The notes under the pieces are model-generated. The model worked only from the letters and a program-made list of their open reading frames with translations. It did not search any database and was not told the origin of the DNA. A program made the translations under genes and the position numbers. 64,000 bases of DNA, taken from NCBI RefSeq assembly GCF_004340685.1, contig NZ_SLUN01000020.1:8001-72000 (forward strand), in the 5' to 3' direction. Source of the stretch: Hydrogenispora ethanolica (lineage in GTDB: Bacteria; Bacillota; UBA4882; UBA8346). Positions 10,068-17,494 of this stretch are shown piece by piece (position 1 is the stretch's first letter; every line of letters starts with the position of its first letter).

Positions 10068-11656
10068 AACTTAATCCCCACTTTTGCAAGGTTTTCCTTT
10101 ATCCGCTCATCCAGCTTTTTACTCTCTTCCATCTGCTCTTTAAGCTCAGCAGTCAGCTTTTTGACACGTTCTTCAAAATCGAAATCATCCTCTTCTTCTG
10201 GCAACCCCACATACCTACCCGGAGTCAGTACATAATCCAGCTCCCGCACCTCATCAAGCGTTGCGGACTTGCAAAAGCCGGGGACATCCTCATAGGAGCC
10301 TTCATCCTTTTTCCAACTGTGGTAAGTATCAGCTATTTTACGGATGTCATCATCGGTGAGCTGGCGGGTTCTGCGGTTTATCAAAGTTCCCATATTCCGT
10401 GCATCAATGAACAAAATCTTGTTCCGGCGCGGGTGGTTCGGATTTGTTTCCTTTTCCCTTGATAAGAACCATAAGCATGCGGGAATCTGTGTATTTAAAA
10501 AGAGCTTCGTCGGCAAATTGACAATACAATCTACAAGTGGCGCCTCAATAAGGTTTTTACGAATTTCTCCCTCACCGTTTGTTTTTGATGAAAGGGAACC
10601 TTTTGCCATAACAAAACCGGCTGTACCTCTCGGCGAAAGATGATATAAAAAGTGTTGAATCCACGCATAGTTTGCATTGGATACCGGCGGCACACCATAC
10701 TTCCAGCGACCGTCATTCCGCAGCAGTTCTCCGCTCCAGTCGCTGTCATTGAAAGGCGGATTAGCAATTACAAAGTCAGCCTTGAGGTCGGGGTGAGCAT
10801 CGTTTAAAAATGAACCTTCGCTGTTCCACAAAACATTGGTGCTGTCAATACCTCGTATGGCAAGGTTCATTTTGCAAAGCCGCCATGTTGTTTGGTTGCT
10901 TTCCTGACCATAGATAGAAACAACACGTTCGAAAAGCTTGTCAATTTCTCTTGATTTTCCGTTATAATGGTCTCTGTGAGCTTCAACGAATTTCTCGCTT
11001 TGAACAAACATACCGCCGCTACCGCAGCAGGGGTCAAAAACTCTGCCCTCGTAAGGTTCAAGCATTTCAACCAACAATCGTACTACGGAACGCGGCGTAT
11101 AGAACTGTCCACCCTTTTTACCTTCTGCAAGGGCAAACTGTCCAAGAAAATACTCATATACCTGCCCCAGTATATCACTTGATTTAGAAACGCTGTCACC
11201 AAGCGCAATCGTACCAATCAAATCAATCAGACCACCGAGAGACTGCTTGTCCAGCTTTTCTTTTGCGTATTCTTTCGGCAAAACGCCTTTGAGGGATGGG
11301 TTATCCTTTTCTACGGCCTCCATAGCTTCGTCTATATCTTTGCCGATCGTGGGCAGCTTGGCTCGACTTTGAAGATAATCCCAACGTGCCTGCGGTGGCA
11401 CATAGAATACATTTTCCGCACGATACTCATAGGGATCGTCAGGGTCCGCTCCTTCGTACTCGCCCTTGCCTTCTTTAAGTTTATAATATAAATCATAAAA
11501 ACTGTCTGATATGTATTTTAAAAAAATAAGCCCGAGAACAACGTGCTTATATTCCGCAGCATCCATATTTTTGCGGAGCTTGTCCGCAGCTGCCCAAAGT
11601 ACCTGTTCAATAGGCTGCTCTTTTACTTCATTTTTTGAATTTTTAATTTTTGCCAT
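10064..11656 (-). CDS. hsdM: Type I restriction-modification DNA methyltransferase subunit M
   Basis: The N6-adenine methyltransferase subunit, forming M2S1 with HsdS for modification and part of R2M2S1 for restriction. The N-terminal helical HsdM domain is followed by the SAM-binding motif DPCCGSGG at residues 208-215 and the catalytic NPPF at 299-302. The length of 530 residues is normal. A GAGGAG ribosome site lies before the ATG, and the gene follows the small HTH gene by six bases. It is the first large gene of the operon, so modification is made before restriction. Confidence 0.95.
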   Translation of the reverse strand: MAKIKNSKNEVKEQPIEQVLWAAADKLRKNMDAAEYKHVVLGLIFLKYISDSFYDLYYKLKEGKGEYEGADPDDPYEYRAENVFYVPPQARWDYLQSRAKLPTIGKDIDEAMEAVEKDNPSLKGVLPKEYAKEKLDKQSLGGLIDLIGTIALGDSVSKSSDILGQVYEYFLGQFALAEGKKGGQFYTPRSVVRLLVEMLEPYEGRVFDPCCGSGGMFVQSEKFVEAHRDHYNGKSREIDKLFERVVSIYGQESNQTTWRLCKMNLAIRGIDSTNVLWNSEGSFLNDAHPDLKADFVIANPPFNDSDWSGELLRNDGRWKYGVPPVSNANYAWIQHFLYHLSPRGTAGFVMAKGSLSSKTNGEGEIRKNLIEAPLVDCIVNLPTKLFLNTQIPACLWFLSREKETNPNHPRRNKILFIDARNMGTLINRRTRQLTDDDIRKIADTYHSWKKDEGSYEDVPGFCKSATLDEVRELDYVLTPGRYVGLPEEEDDFDFEERVKKLTAELKEQMEESKKLDERIKENLAKVGIKL

Positions 11657-11662
11657 TCTACT

Positions 11663-11848
11663 CTACTCCTCTATTTTTTTATCTTTTTTCACACGCAAAT
11701 CGTCAGGTTTCTCAGCATCCTTAGGTATCGCCCATGCCCATCCCAGGCGTACAACGCCCTTAATTCGCCCTTGTTCGCATAAAACTTGAACTCTGCGCAG
11801 GGATATATTCCATTTTTCAGCAGCTTGTTTTGTCGTTAAGTAATCCAT
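11663..11848 (-). CDS. Small helix-turn-helix DNA-binding protein
   Basis: A 61-residue protein (starting MDYLTTKQAAEKW) with an excisionase/MerR-like winged helix: TTKQAAEKWNIS followed by RRVQVLCEQGRIKG and a GWAWAIPKDA wing. I chose the ATG at 11848 because GAGGT is 7 bases upstream; the in-frame codon 21 bases further upstream lacks a ribosome site. It is the first gene after the promoter at 11885-11913 and ends six bases before hsdM. Such small HTH proteins often precede hsdM in Bacillota and may autoregulate the R-M operon, which here is inference. Confidence 0.8.
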   Translation of the reverse strand: MDYLTTKQAAEKWNISLRRVQVLCEQGRIKGVVRLGWAWAIPKDAEKPDDLRVKKDKKIEE

Positions 11849-11884
11849 TATGAATACCTCGCAGAACACAAAATTCCAATTTTT

Positions 11885-11913
11885 ATTATATGCGAAGAAA
11901 CGAACAATTTCAA
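11885..11913 (-). promoter_or_regulatory. Sigma-A-type promoter of the R-M operon
   Basis: On the minus strand TTGAAA (11908-11913) and TATAAT (11885-11890) are separated by exactly 17 bases. It sits just upstream of the small HTH gene, giving a short leader. No inverted-repeat operator was evident. Confidence 0.8.
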
Positions 11914-12167
11914 CATATTACAACTTTATACATAATAAATAAAGTCTTTTCAGAAAATGAGTATACCTGTATTAAATGCACATCCATCCTGTCTCCTCAA
12001 CCCCACGAAAAAGCCCGTTATCTAATCTGTCAACTCAACCCTATCAATTTTTGAGTTCAAAATTTACCCAAAAATACCTCGTCGATATGTTTCCGTATAC
12101 GTATTTGGGCCCTTTAGGTTGATTAGACAACTTGGATGAAATACAGCAAACCCAGAAAAATCAAGGC
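11914..12167. other. AT-rich to GC-rich junction, no gene seen
   Basis: No open frame with a ribosome site was found here. Base composition and codon use change across this stretch: the genes to the left are AT-rich with many A/T third positions, those to the right are GC-rich. I take it as the border of the accessory island. I saw no convincing direct repeat, tRNA end or integrase that would mark an attachment site. Confidence 0.5.
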
Positions 12168-13535
12168 TTACAGACGCGACATTAAGACGATACTCTCAAC
12201 GTGATAGGTCTGCGGAAACATATCCACCGGCTGAATCTCCTTAGTCTCATATCCCAATTCGGCCAGCCGTTTCAGATCCCGGGCCAGCGTACTGGGATTG
12301 CAACTCACATAGACGATCCGCTTCACCTTGACCGCGGCGAGGGTCTCGAGGACGCTTTCCGCGCAACCGGCCCGGGGCGGATCGACGACCGCCACTTCGA
12401 ATTGTCGGCCTTCCCGCACCAGCCGCGGCAACACCGTCTCGGTCTCGCCCACCAGAAACCGCACATTGCCGAGGCCGTTCAACGCCGCATTCTCCTTGGC
12501 GTCCCGGATCGCCTCCGGCACCACCTCGATCCCGAACACCTCGGCGGCGCGCCGGGCCAGAAAGAGCGTCAGGCTCCCCACCCCGCAGTAAGCGTCCACC
12601 ACCCGCTCACTGCCGGCCAGCGCCGCATATTCCACGGCTTTCTGATATAACTTCACCGTCTGCAAGGGATTCACCTGAAAGAACGCATTGGCGGAGATCC
12701 GGAACCTCAACCCATCCAGTTCTTCAATGATCCCGTCATTGCCCCATAGCGTCCGGTTTTCCCTTCCCAGGATTACATTGCCCCGGGTCCGGTTGATATT
12801 CTGCACCACGCTCTTGATCTCCGGGTGAGCGGCTGCCAATTGGGCGGCAATCGCCTGGCCCTCCGGAAACCGTTCGCCGTGGGTGACCAAAACCACCATC
12901 GCCTCTCCGGTTGCGAAACCGTTTTTTAGCAACACGTGCCGCAGCAAGCCTTTCCCGCTCCGTTCGTCATAGATGGGAATCCGGTGCTTGACGACCAGCT
13001 CACGCAGAGAGTCCAGTACCCGGTTATGCAGCGGATGCTGGATCAGGCATTCCTGAACCGGGACGATCTGGTGGGTTCCCTGGCGGAAACAGCCGACCAC
13101 CACCGCCCCATCGCTTATGCCGAAAGGATACTGGAGCTTATTGCGGTATTGGCGCGGCCGCTCCATGCCCAGGGTCGGATGGATGGTAATCCCCGTTAAA
13201 CCGCCGATCCGTTCCACCGCATTAACGACTTGTTCCCGCTTCAGCTGGAGTTGAGCCGGATAGTCCAGGTGTTGCAACTGGCAGCCGCCGCATTCGGCAT
13301 AGATCGGGCATTCCGGCGTCCGCCGCTCGGGAGCGGCCTGTAAAACAGCGACGGCTTGACCCCGGGCGAAATTTTTACGGACTTCAACGATCCTGGTCTT
13401 TACCCGTTCCCCGCGCAGCATCCCGGGAACAAACACCGTGAAATTCTGAAACCGGCCCACTCCTTCGCCCTCGTGGCCGTAATTATCGATCTCAAGCTCA
13501 ATGAGCTGACCCACTTTCACCGGTACGCCAGTCAT
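12168..13535 (-). CDS. rlmD: 23S rRNA (uracil-C5) methyltransferase, RlmD/RumA family
   Basis: A TrmA/RumA-family enzyme that methylates C5 of a uracil in 23S rRNA using SAM. An N-terminal TRAM domain (VGQLIELEIDNYGHEGEGVG) is followed by an iron-sulfur cysteine set CPIYAECGGCQLQH, the SAM fold VDAYCGVGSLTLFLA, the VVDPPRAGC motif and YVSCNPSTLARDL with the catalytic Cys. I use the ATG at 13535 (MTGVPVKVGQ), preceded by GGGAGAG, rather than the longer frame, which adds 44 poorly conserved-looking residues. The exact target base (RlmD, RlmCD or TrmA type) cannot be fixed by eye. Confidence 0.88.
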   Translation of the reverse strand: MTGVPVKVGQLIELEIDNYGHEGEGVGRFQNFTVFVPGMLRGERVKTRIVEVRKNFARGQAVAVLQAAPERRTPECPIYAECGGCQLQHLDYPAQLQLKREQVVNAVERIGGLTGITIHPTLGMERPRQYRNKLQYPFGISDGAVVVGCFRQGTHQIVPVQECLIQHPLHNRVLDSLRELVVKHRIPIYDERSGKGLLRHVLLKNGFATGEAMVVLVTHGERFPEGQAIAAQLAAAHPEIKSVVQNINRTRGNVILGRENRTLWGNDGIIEELDGLRFRISANAFFQVNPLQTVKLYQKAVEYAALAGSERVVDAYCGVGSLTLFLARRAAEVFGIEVVPEAIRDAKENAALNGLGNVRFLVGETETVLPRLVREGRQFEVAVVDPPRAGCAESVLETLAAVKVKRIVYVSCNPSTLARDLKRLAELGYETKEIQPVDMFPQTYHVESIVLMSRL

Positions 13536-13821
13536 AATTCTCTCCCATTCATAAGTTCCCGATTTTTTAAAATTGCCGGACCTATCCCGGCGCTGGATAA
13601 AACTTGAGGCGTGAGGTTTCAGCAATCCTTCGATACGGTATCTCCAATATAACATAAAACTGTCCATGTTGAATCAAAAAATCGGTAACATCAAAAAATT
13701 AGCACTCTCTCAATTTCATCCCGACTCCTCTTCACTCTGGATATTATGATGATACCGTGGTATAATTTGAACAATTAAATAATGAATAATAAATAAAAGA
13801 ATTCAAAAGGATTGATTGCTT

Positions 13822-14529
13822 ATGAGCATTCAAAAAAATTCATTGAGTTTGCCGGCTCATTCCCTCCCCTCCCAGGTCTCGCTACGACTGCACCGCATCC
13901 TGAGGCCGTTTCTCTCCATCGGCCTGATCGCGGCCTATCCGCTCAGCAAAATCTTACCACTCTCCTGGGGTTGGGAAAACGGTCCTTTTGAACAAGTACA
14001 AGCCGTGATTTTAATCGCCGGAGCAATCTTAGCCTATTATCTGTCCCGCCAATTCAAGGACGATTTTTTGCGTAGATTTTGGCTCTGGACCATTCCAATC
14101 TGGCTCGTCATGGCCGGACGCGAACTGAATTGGGGTGCCGCATTTTATCCACCCGTCAAATTGTCGGAGGGCGAGCCGGTTTTACTGTCCCGCTCCGATC
14201 TGTGGTATGGAGCGATGGTCTATCCCCTCTTGGGTGTCGTCTTGCTCGCCTGGTTGATTGCCGTAGTAAAATACCGCCTCTACAGAATGCCATTACAGCT
14301 GGTCCTGGACCATTGTTTCCCTATATTCGAAAGTGCGCTAACCTTCCTGGCCGCGCTTCTTTCAGATGCGGCGGAGCATCAACGGTTTTTCTTCGGTTTG
14401 CTGGGTCAACACCATCAAGTATTGGAAGAATTAGCGGAATTCCTATTTTATCTTGGCCTGATTGCAACCTCTTTAGCCATCTTCCGGCTCCACAAGAAAA
14501 AGGGGTTCATGAAATCTCCTTCTCTATAA
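13822..14529 (+). CDS. Predicted multi-spanning membrane protein, unknown function
   Basis: A 235-residue protein I do not recognise. Hydrophobic stretches near residues 28-45, 60-80, 90-105, 140-160, 180-195 and 215-230 suggest about six membrane spans. An SDAAEHQRFFFGLLGQHHQVLEE segment, rich in His, lies before the last span and could bind metal. The ATG at 13822 is chosen over a TTG six bases upstream; AAGGA lies about ten bases before it. It stands alone on the plus strand and converges with scfB across a shared terminator. Confidence 0.7.
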   Translation: MSIQKNSLSLPAHSLPSQVSLRLHRILRPFLSIGLIAAYPLSKILPLSWGWENGPFEQVQAVILIAGAILAYYLSRQFKDDFLRRFWLWTIPIWLVMAGRELNWGAAFYPPVKLSEGEPVLLSRSDLWYGAMVYPLLGVVLLAWLIAVVKYRLYRMPLQLVLDHCFPIFESALTFLAALLSDAAEHQRFFFGLLGQHHQVLEELAEFLFYLGLIATSLAIFRLHKKKGFMKSPSL

Positions 14530-14531
14530 CA

Positions 14532-14557
14532 AAAAGACCGTGCTCTCACGGTCTTTT
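14532..14557. terminator. Bidirectional terminator
   Basis: An 11-bp perfect stem (AAAAGACCGTG with CACGGTCTTTT) with a CTCT loop gives a U-run on either strand. It separates the membrane protein gene on the plus strand from scfB converging on the minus strand. Confidence 0.85.
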
Positions 14558-14604
14558 AAAGTTTATGTTGGGTTTGGTGAGCCGAATGGGAAAAGGCCAG
14601 GAAC

Positions 14605-15915
14605 TTATCCAGCCACGGCCGCTTGCGCTTCCAACTCAATTCCTTTCAGCGCGAGCGCACACTCCAGGCGCTTCCGCTGCATCTTGCAGCTCATTTCATC
14701 CGGTTTATCGATTGATCCGTTCAATAATTGGGCATTGGCGTGACAGCCTCCGCTACAGTAAAACCGGCTCCAGCATTCGGAACAGCCGCGTTTGGTATAA
14801 AGAGTAGCCGCTCCAAACTTTTCACGCAAATCGGTCCGGATTACTCCTTGAATGACATCGCCCATTTGGTAATCTTTCCGGCCAACGAATTGATGGCAAG
14901 GATAAAGCTCGCCCGCAGGAGTTACCGCAAAGTAGTCAAAACCAGCTCCACAACCGGTCAATCGTTTTGGCAAACAGGGGCCATGCTCCAGGCTGACTTC
15001 AAAATGAAAAAAGGTAAATCCGGCTCCCGCTTGTTTTTTCTCCAGATAAAACTGAGCCAGCTTTTCATATTCAGCTTCAATTTGTTCCAAGTGCTCCTCT
15101 GATAAACGGTAAGGGCCACCCGTTTCGACCACCGGCTCCAATGAAAGTTCCCGGAAACCCAGCTCGTAGAGGTGCCGGACATCTTCGCTGAAGTCTAGAT
15201 TGTTAGCAGTATAAGTACCGCGGACATAGTAGTTCTGATTGCCGCGGCTTCGTATCAAATCCAGATACTGTGGCACGATTCGATCATAAACTCCGGCTCC
15301 GCGCATCCGGTCGTTGACTTCCCTCCGACCGTCTATCGATAAAACCAACGCCAATTGATACTGGTTCAAAAAATCCCGGACCGGTTGAGTGAGGGCTATC
15401 CCATTGGTGGTGAGTGTAAAATGAATGTCTTTTTCTTTTTTAGTTTGGGCATCGCGAGCATAATCCATAATCTGGCGGACAACTTCCAGATTGAGCAGGG
15501 GTTCACCGCCAAAGAAATCCACTTCCAATTGTCTTCTGTTCCCAGACTCCCGTAACAACAAATCGATAGCCTGCCGTCCTACCTCAAAACTCATCTGTTC
15601 CCGATTACCGCCAAAGGGTCCGGTTCCGGCAAAACAATATTTACAACGTAAATTACAGTCATGTGAAACATGAAGACAAAGCGCCTTGATGGAACTGTCG
15701 CGCTTCAGAACGGGAACTTCATCCGGCAGATCGCTCAAGTATCCGGCGGCCTTTAACTCCGCCAAATCAGCCGCGATTTGAGGTCGTTCCGCTTCCGGAA
15801 CCGGGAGATCATGAAGGTAATTGTGAACCGTTTCGGTAATCGTAAATAGGGAATTCGATCGAACGTCAAACAAAAAATAACGGCCTAATGCCTTAAAAGC
15901 GTGCCAATTGGCCAT
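14605..15915 (-). CDS. scfB: Radical SAM/SPASM maturase of the SCIFF peptide
   Basis: Installs thioether cross-links between Cys and other residues in the SCIFF precursor. The N-terminal peptide-binding region is followed by the radical-SAM cluster motif CNLRCKYCF at about residue 87, GGEPLLN, and a C-terminal SPASM region with clustered cysteines (CHQF, GCSECWSRFYCSGGCHA). The length of 436 residues fits the family. A strong AAAGGAG site precedes the ATG. It lies 80 bases after the precursor gene, with a hairpin between them, and its product is presumably needed in smaller amounts than the precursor. The end product's function is unknown in this family. Confidence 0.93.
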   Translation of the reverse strand: MANWHAFKALGRYFLFDVRSNSLFTITETVHNYLHDLPVPEAERPQIAADLAELKAAGYLSDLPDEVPVLKRDSSIKALCLHVSHDCNLRCKYCFAGTGPFGGNREQMSFEVGRQAIDLLLRESGNRRQLEVDFFGGEPLLNLEVVRQIMDYARDAQTKKEKDIHFTLTTNGIALTQPVRDFLNQYQLALVLSIDGRREVNDRMRGAGVYDRIVPQYLDLIRSRGNQNYYVRGTYTANNLDFSEDVRHLYELGFRELSLEPVVETGGPYRLSEEHLEQIEAEYEKLAQFYLEKKQAGAGFTFFHFEVSLEHGPCLPKRLTGCGAGFDYFAVTPAGELYPCHQFVGRKDYQMGDVIQGVIRTDLREKFGAATLYTKRGCSECWSRFYCSGGCHANAQLLNGSIDKPDEMSCKMQRKRLECALALKGIELEAQAAVAG

Positions 15916-15941
15916 AACGTTTCTCCTTTTAATAAATCAAA

Positions 15942-15961
15942 AAGCCATGAATCCATGGCTT
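15942..15961 (-). terminator. Hairpin between SCIFF precursor and maturase genes
   Basis: An 8-bp stem (AAGCCATG with CATGGCTT) with a 4-base loop, followed on the minus strand by TTTTT. It lies between scfA and scfB, so partial termination would give more precursor than maturase transcript. Confidence 0.6.
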
Positions 15962-15995
15962 ATCTGAATAAAATCATAAGTATAGTTAAAAAACT

Positions 15996-16133
15996 TTATT
16001 TCTGACAGACTTGGTTTCCAACCGTACACGAAGTTTTGCAAGCGGATTGACAAGAATTTTTGCATTCGCCACAGCCGCCGGTCTGGATTGTCGTGGCAAG
16101 TTTTCCTTGAACCAAAGGTTTAATCAGTTTCAT
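15996..16133 (-). CDS. scfA: SCIFF six-cysteine ranthipeptide precursor
   Basis: A 45-residue ribosomal peptide precursor. After a leader beginning MKLIKPLVQGKL come TGGCGECKNSC, QSACKTSC and a last Cys three residues before the end, giving six cysteines in the core spacing typical of the SCIFF family of Clostridia. The ATG at 16133 has GGAGGG six bases upstream. The cognate radical SAM maturase follows directly. Family members are nearly universal in Clostridia and their biological role is unsettled. Confidence 0.95.
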   Translation of the reverse strand: MKLIKPLVQGKLATTIQTGGCGECKNSCQSACKTSCTVGNQVCQK

Positions 16134-16157
16134 AACATGCCCTCCGCAAAAGAAAAT

Positions 16158-16233
16158 TGGTGGACCCGAAGGGATTCGAACCCTCGACCTCTGCGATGCG
16201 AACGCAGCGCTCTCCCAACTGAGCCACGGGCCC
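16158..16233 (-). tRNA. tRNA-Ala (anticodon CGC)
   Basis: A 76-base cloverleaf with an encoded CCA end. Acceptor stem GGGCCCG pairs with CGGGTCC (one G-U), D stem GCTC/GAGC, anticodon stem CTGCG/CGCAG around loop TTCGCAT with CGC at 16198-16200, and T loop TTCGAAT. It lies between the small Cys protein gene and scfA, in the same direction, and may be co-transcribed with them. Confidence 0.95.
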
Positions 16234-16237
16234 ATGA

Positions 16238-16414
16238 CTACATCTGAAGGATGCAGGGACTGCCATAATGCGCGTCCCACTTGGGGCAACGGCGTAAAGT
16301 CTTTAAAGTCTTCACTCCGCCATTGTTATCCCGGCAACTCTCGCTGTCCTTTACATACTGTTCACAGGAGTTACAAACTTGTTGAACTTCTGATAAAGAA
16401 AGCTTATAGACCAT
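16238..16414 (-). CDS. Small cysteine-rich protein, unknown
   Basis: A 58-residue product starting MVYKLSLSEVQQVCNSCEQY, with cysteines at positions 14, 17, 27, 43 and 54. The C14-x2-C17 pair and later cysteines suggest metal binding or disulfide chemistry. The ATG at 16414 has GAGGTGG five bases upstream, and a well-formed promoter lies at 16469-16497. The stop is only four bases before the tRNA-Ala. I do not recognise a family. Position at the head of the SCIFF operon raises the question of a link to peptide maturation, but this is speculation. Confidence 0.6.
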   Translation of the reverse strand: MVYKLSLSEVQQVCNSCEQYVKDSESCRDNNGGVKTLKTLRRCPKWDAHYGSPCILQM

Positions 16415-16468
16415 GATAACCACCTCAGAACAAAATTTGTCGAAGAGGCAGGTCTCAGTTGCTTAACT

Positions 16469-16497
16469 ATTATAACATGTTCCAATACAATTGCCAA
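16469..16497 (-). promoter_or_regulatory. Sigma-A-type promoter of the Cys-protein/tRNA/SCIFF unit
   Basis: TTGGCA (16492-16497) and TATAAT (16469-16474) on the minus strand are spaced 17 bases apart. The first gene downstream starts about 55 bases later. No other equally good promoter was seen before scfA. Confidence 0.75.
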
Positions 16498-16521
16498 GGG
16501 TAATCTATGGAAAAATTATTA

Positions 16522-17352
16522 TCAACTCTCCTTCCGCAAAATGATAATGTTTTGATGGGTAATATTAGGTACAAAACAACTTTTTACTGCATAGGGCTTC
16601 AGCGGGCGTTGAGTGGCTTTATTCCACCAAATTCGTATGCCTTTCCAACGAAACCCGATGTTCCGTAACGTTTCGGCGACCATGGTTCCAAGCGGTAGAT
16701 ATTCGCCACGATGAAACCGATCCCCGATCAATAATACCAAATACCGTTTGGGCTGCAGGATACGAAGGGCCTCATTGCCAAAAACCCGGATCTTCTCCAG
16801 ATAGTCTTGATAAGATTCGGAATTTCCAAAATCAGCGGCATTTATGGAGAACATGCTAAAGTTGGTCTCTTCTTTAAAACCATTAATCCGATGGTGGCAT
16901 CCGTAGGGCGGATCGGTAATAATGGCCGCAAACGATTCATCGGGGAACCGGCGCATCACCGCCAGACAATCTCCTAAAATTAACTCCGCTCCCAGGAGTC
17001 GCCCTCCTTCCGGATTGGCAGCCGGCACGAAAGCGCCTCCGAACGCTCTGAAATCCTGGCGTAATTCTTGGTAAACTCTGACCCATTCCGGATTGAGTTC
17101 GATGCCCACCGCCCGCCTTCCGGTCAACTCAGCCCCGAGTAACGTACCACCGACCCCGGCAAAGGGATCAAGGATAACCTCTCCGGCCTTGGTAAAGAAG
17201 GTGATGATCTCGGCCATTAATTCCGGCGGTTTCATGGCGCCGTGCGCTTTTCGTCGGGGAAAGGTTTGGTCCGGCGGAAAATTGGTTTCGTAAATCGAAT
17301 TGGTCCAATACAACCATTGTGAGCCATTCAAATCGTTGAGCCGGTTTTCCAC
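16522..17352 (-). CDS. Orphan DNA methyltransferase (N6-adenine or N4-cytosine)
   Basis: A SAM-dependent amino-methyltransferase of DNA, 276 residues. The SAM motif DPFAGVGGTLLG comes near residue 62, followed by GIELNPEW, and the catalytic DPPYG near residue 147, giving the order motif I then motif IV. DPPY favours N6-adenine but does not exclude N4-cytosine. Start is GTG at 17352 with GGGAG about eight bases upstream. No restriction gene is adjacent, so it is likely a solitary methylase with a role in expression or replication control, or a remnant. The recognition sequence is not predictable from the sequence. Confidence 0.85.
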   Translation of the reverse strand: MENRLNDLNGSQWLYWTNSIYETNFPPDQTFPRRKAHGAMKPPELMAEIITFFTKAGEVILDPFAGVGGTLLGAELTGRRAVGIELNPEWVRVYQELRQDFRAFGGAFVPAANPEGGRLLGAELILGDCLAVMRRFPDESFAAIITDPPYGCHHRINGFKEETNFSMFSINAADFGNSESYQDYLEKIRVFGNEALRILQPKRYLVLLIGDRFHRGEYLPLGTMVAETLRNIGFRWKGIRIWWNKATQRPLKPYAVKSCFVPNITHQNIIILRKES

Positions 17353-17409
17353 GCTTGTTGCTCCCGCCTGTAAAATTATTGCCTTTATAGCATCCCCAAC
17401 CCAATAAAA

Positions 17410-17436
17410 AACCTTTCATCAAAATGATGAAAGGTT
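17410..17436 (-). terminator. Terminator after the LptD-like gene
   Basis: An 11-bp stem (AACCTTTCATC with GATGAAAGGTT), 5-base loop and a TTTTTT run on the minus strand. It lies about 60 bases after the LptD-like stop and probably ends the envelope operon. Confidence 0.85.
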
Positions 17437-17494
17437 CTATCAATAAAATACCGGGAAAACTTGTCATTCCTTCATTAAACTCTAATTGACCCGA

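Noticed and set aside
12032-12057. Short inverted repeat AACTCAA/TTGAGTT near the island border
   Set aside because: Only 7 bp with a long loop and no T-run; could be chance in AT-rich DNA.
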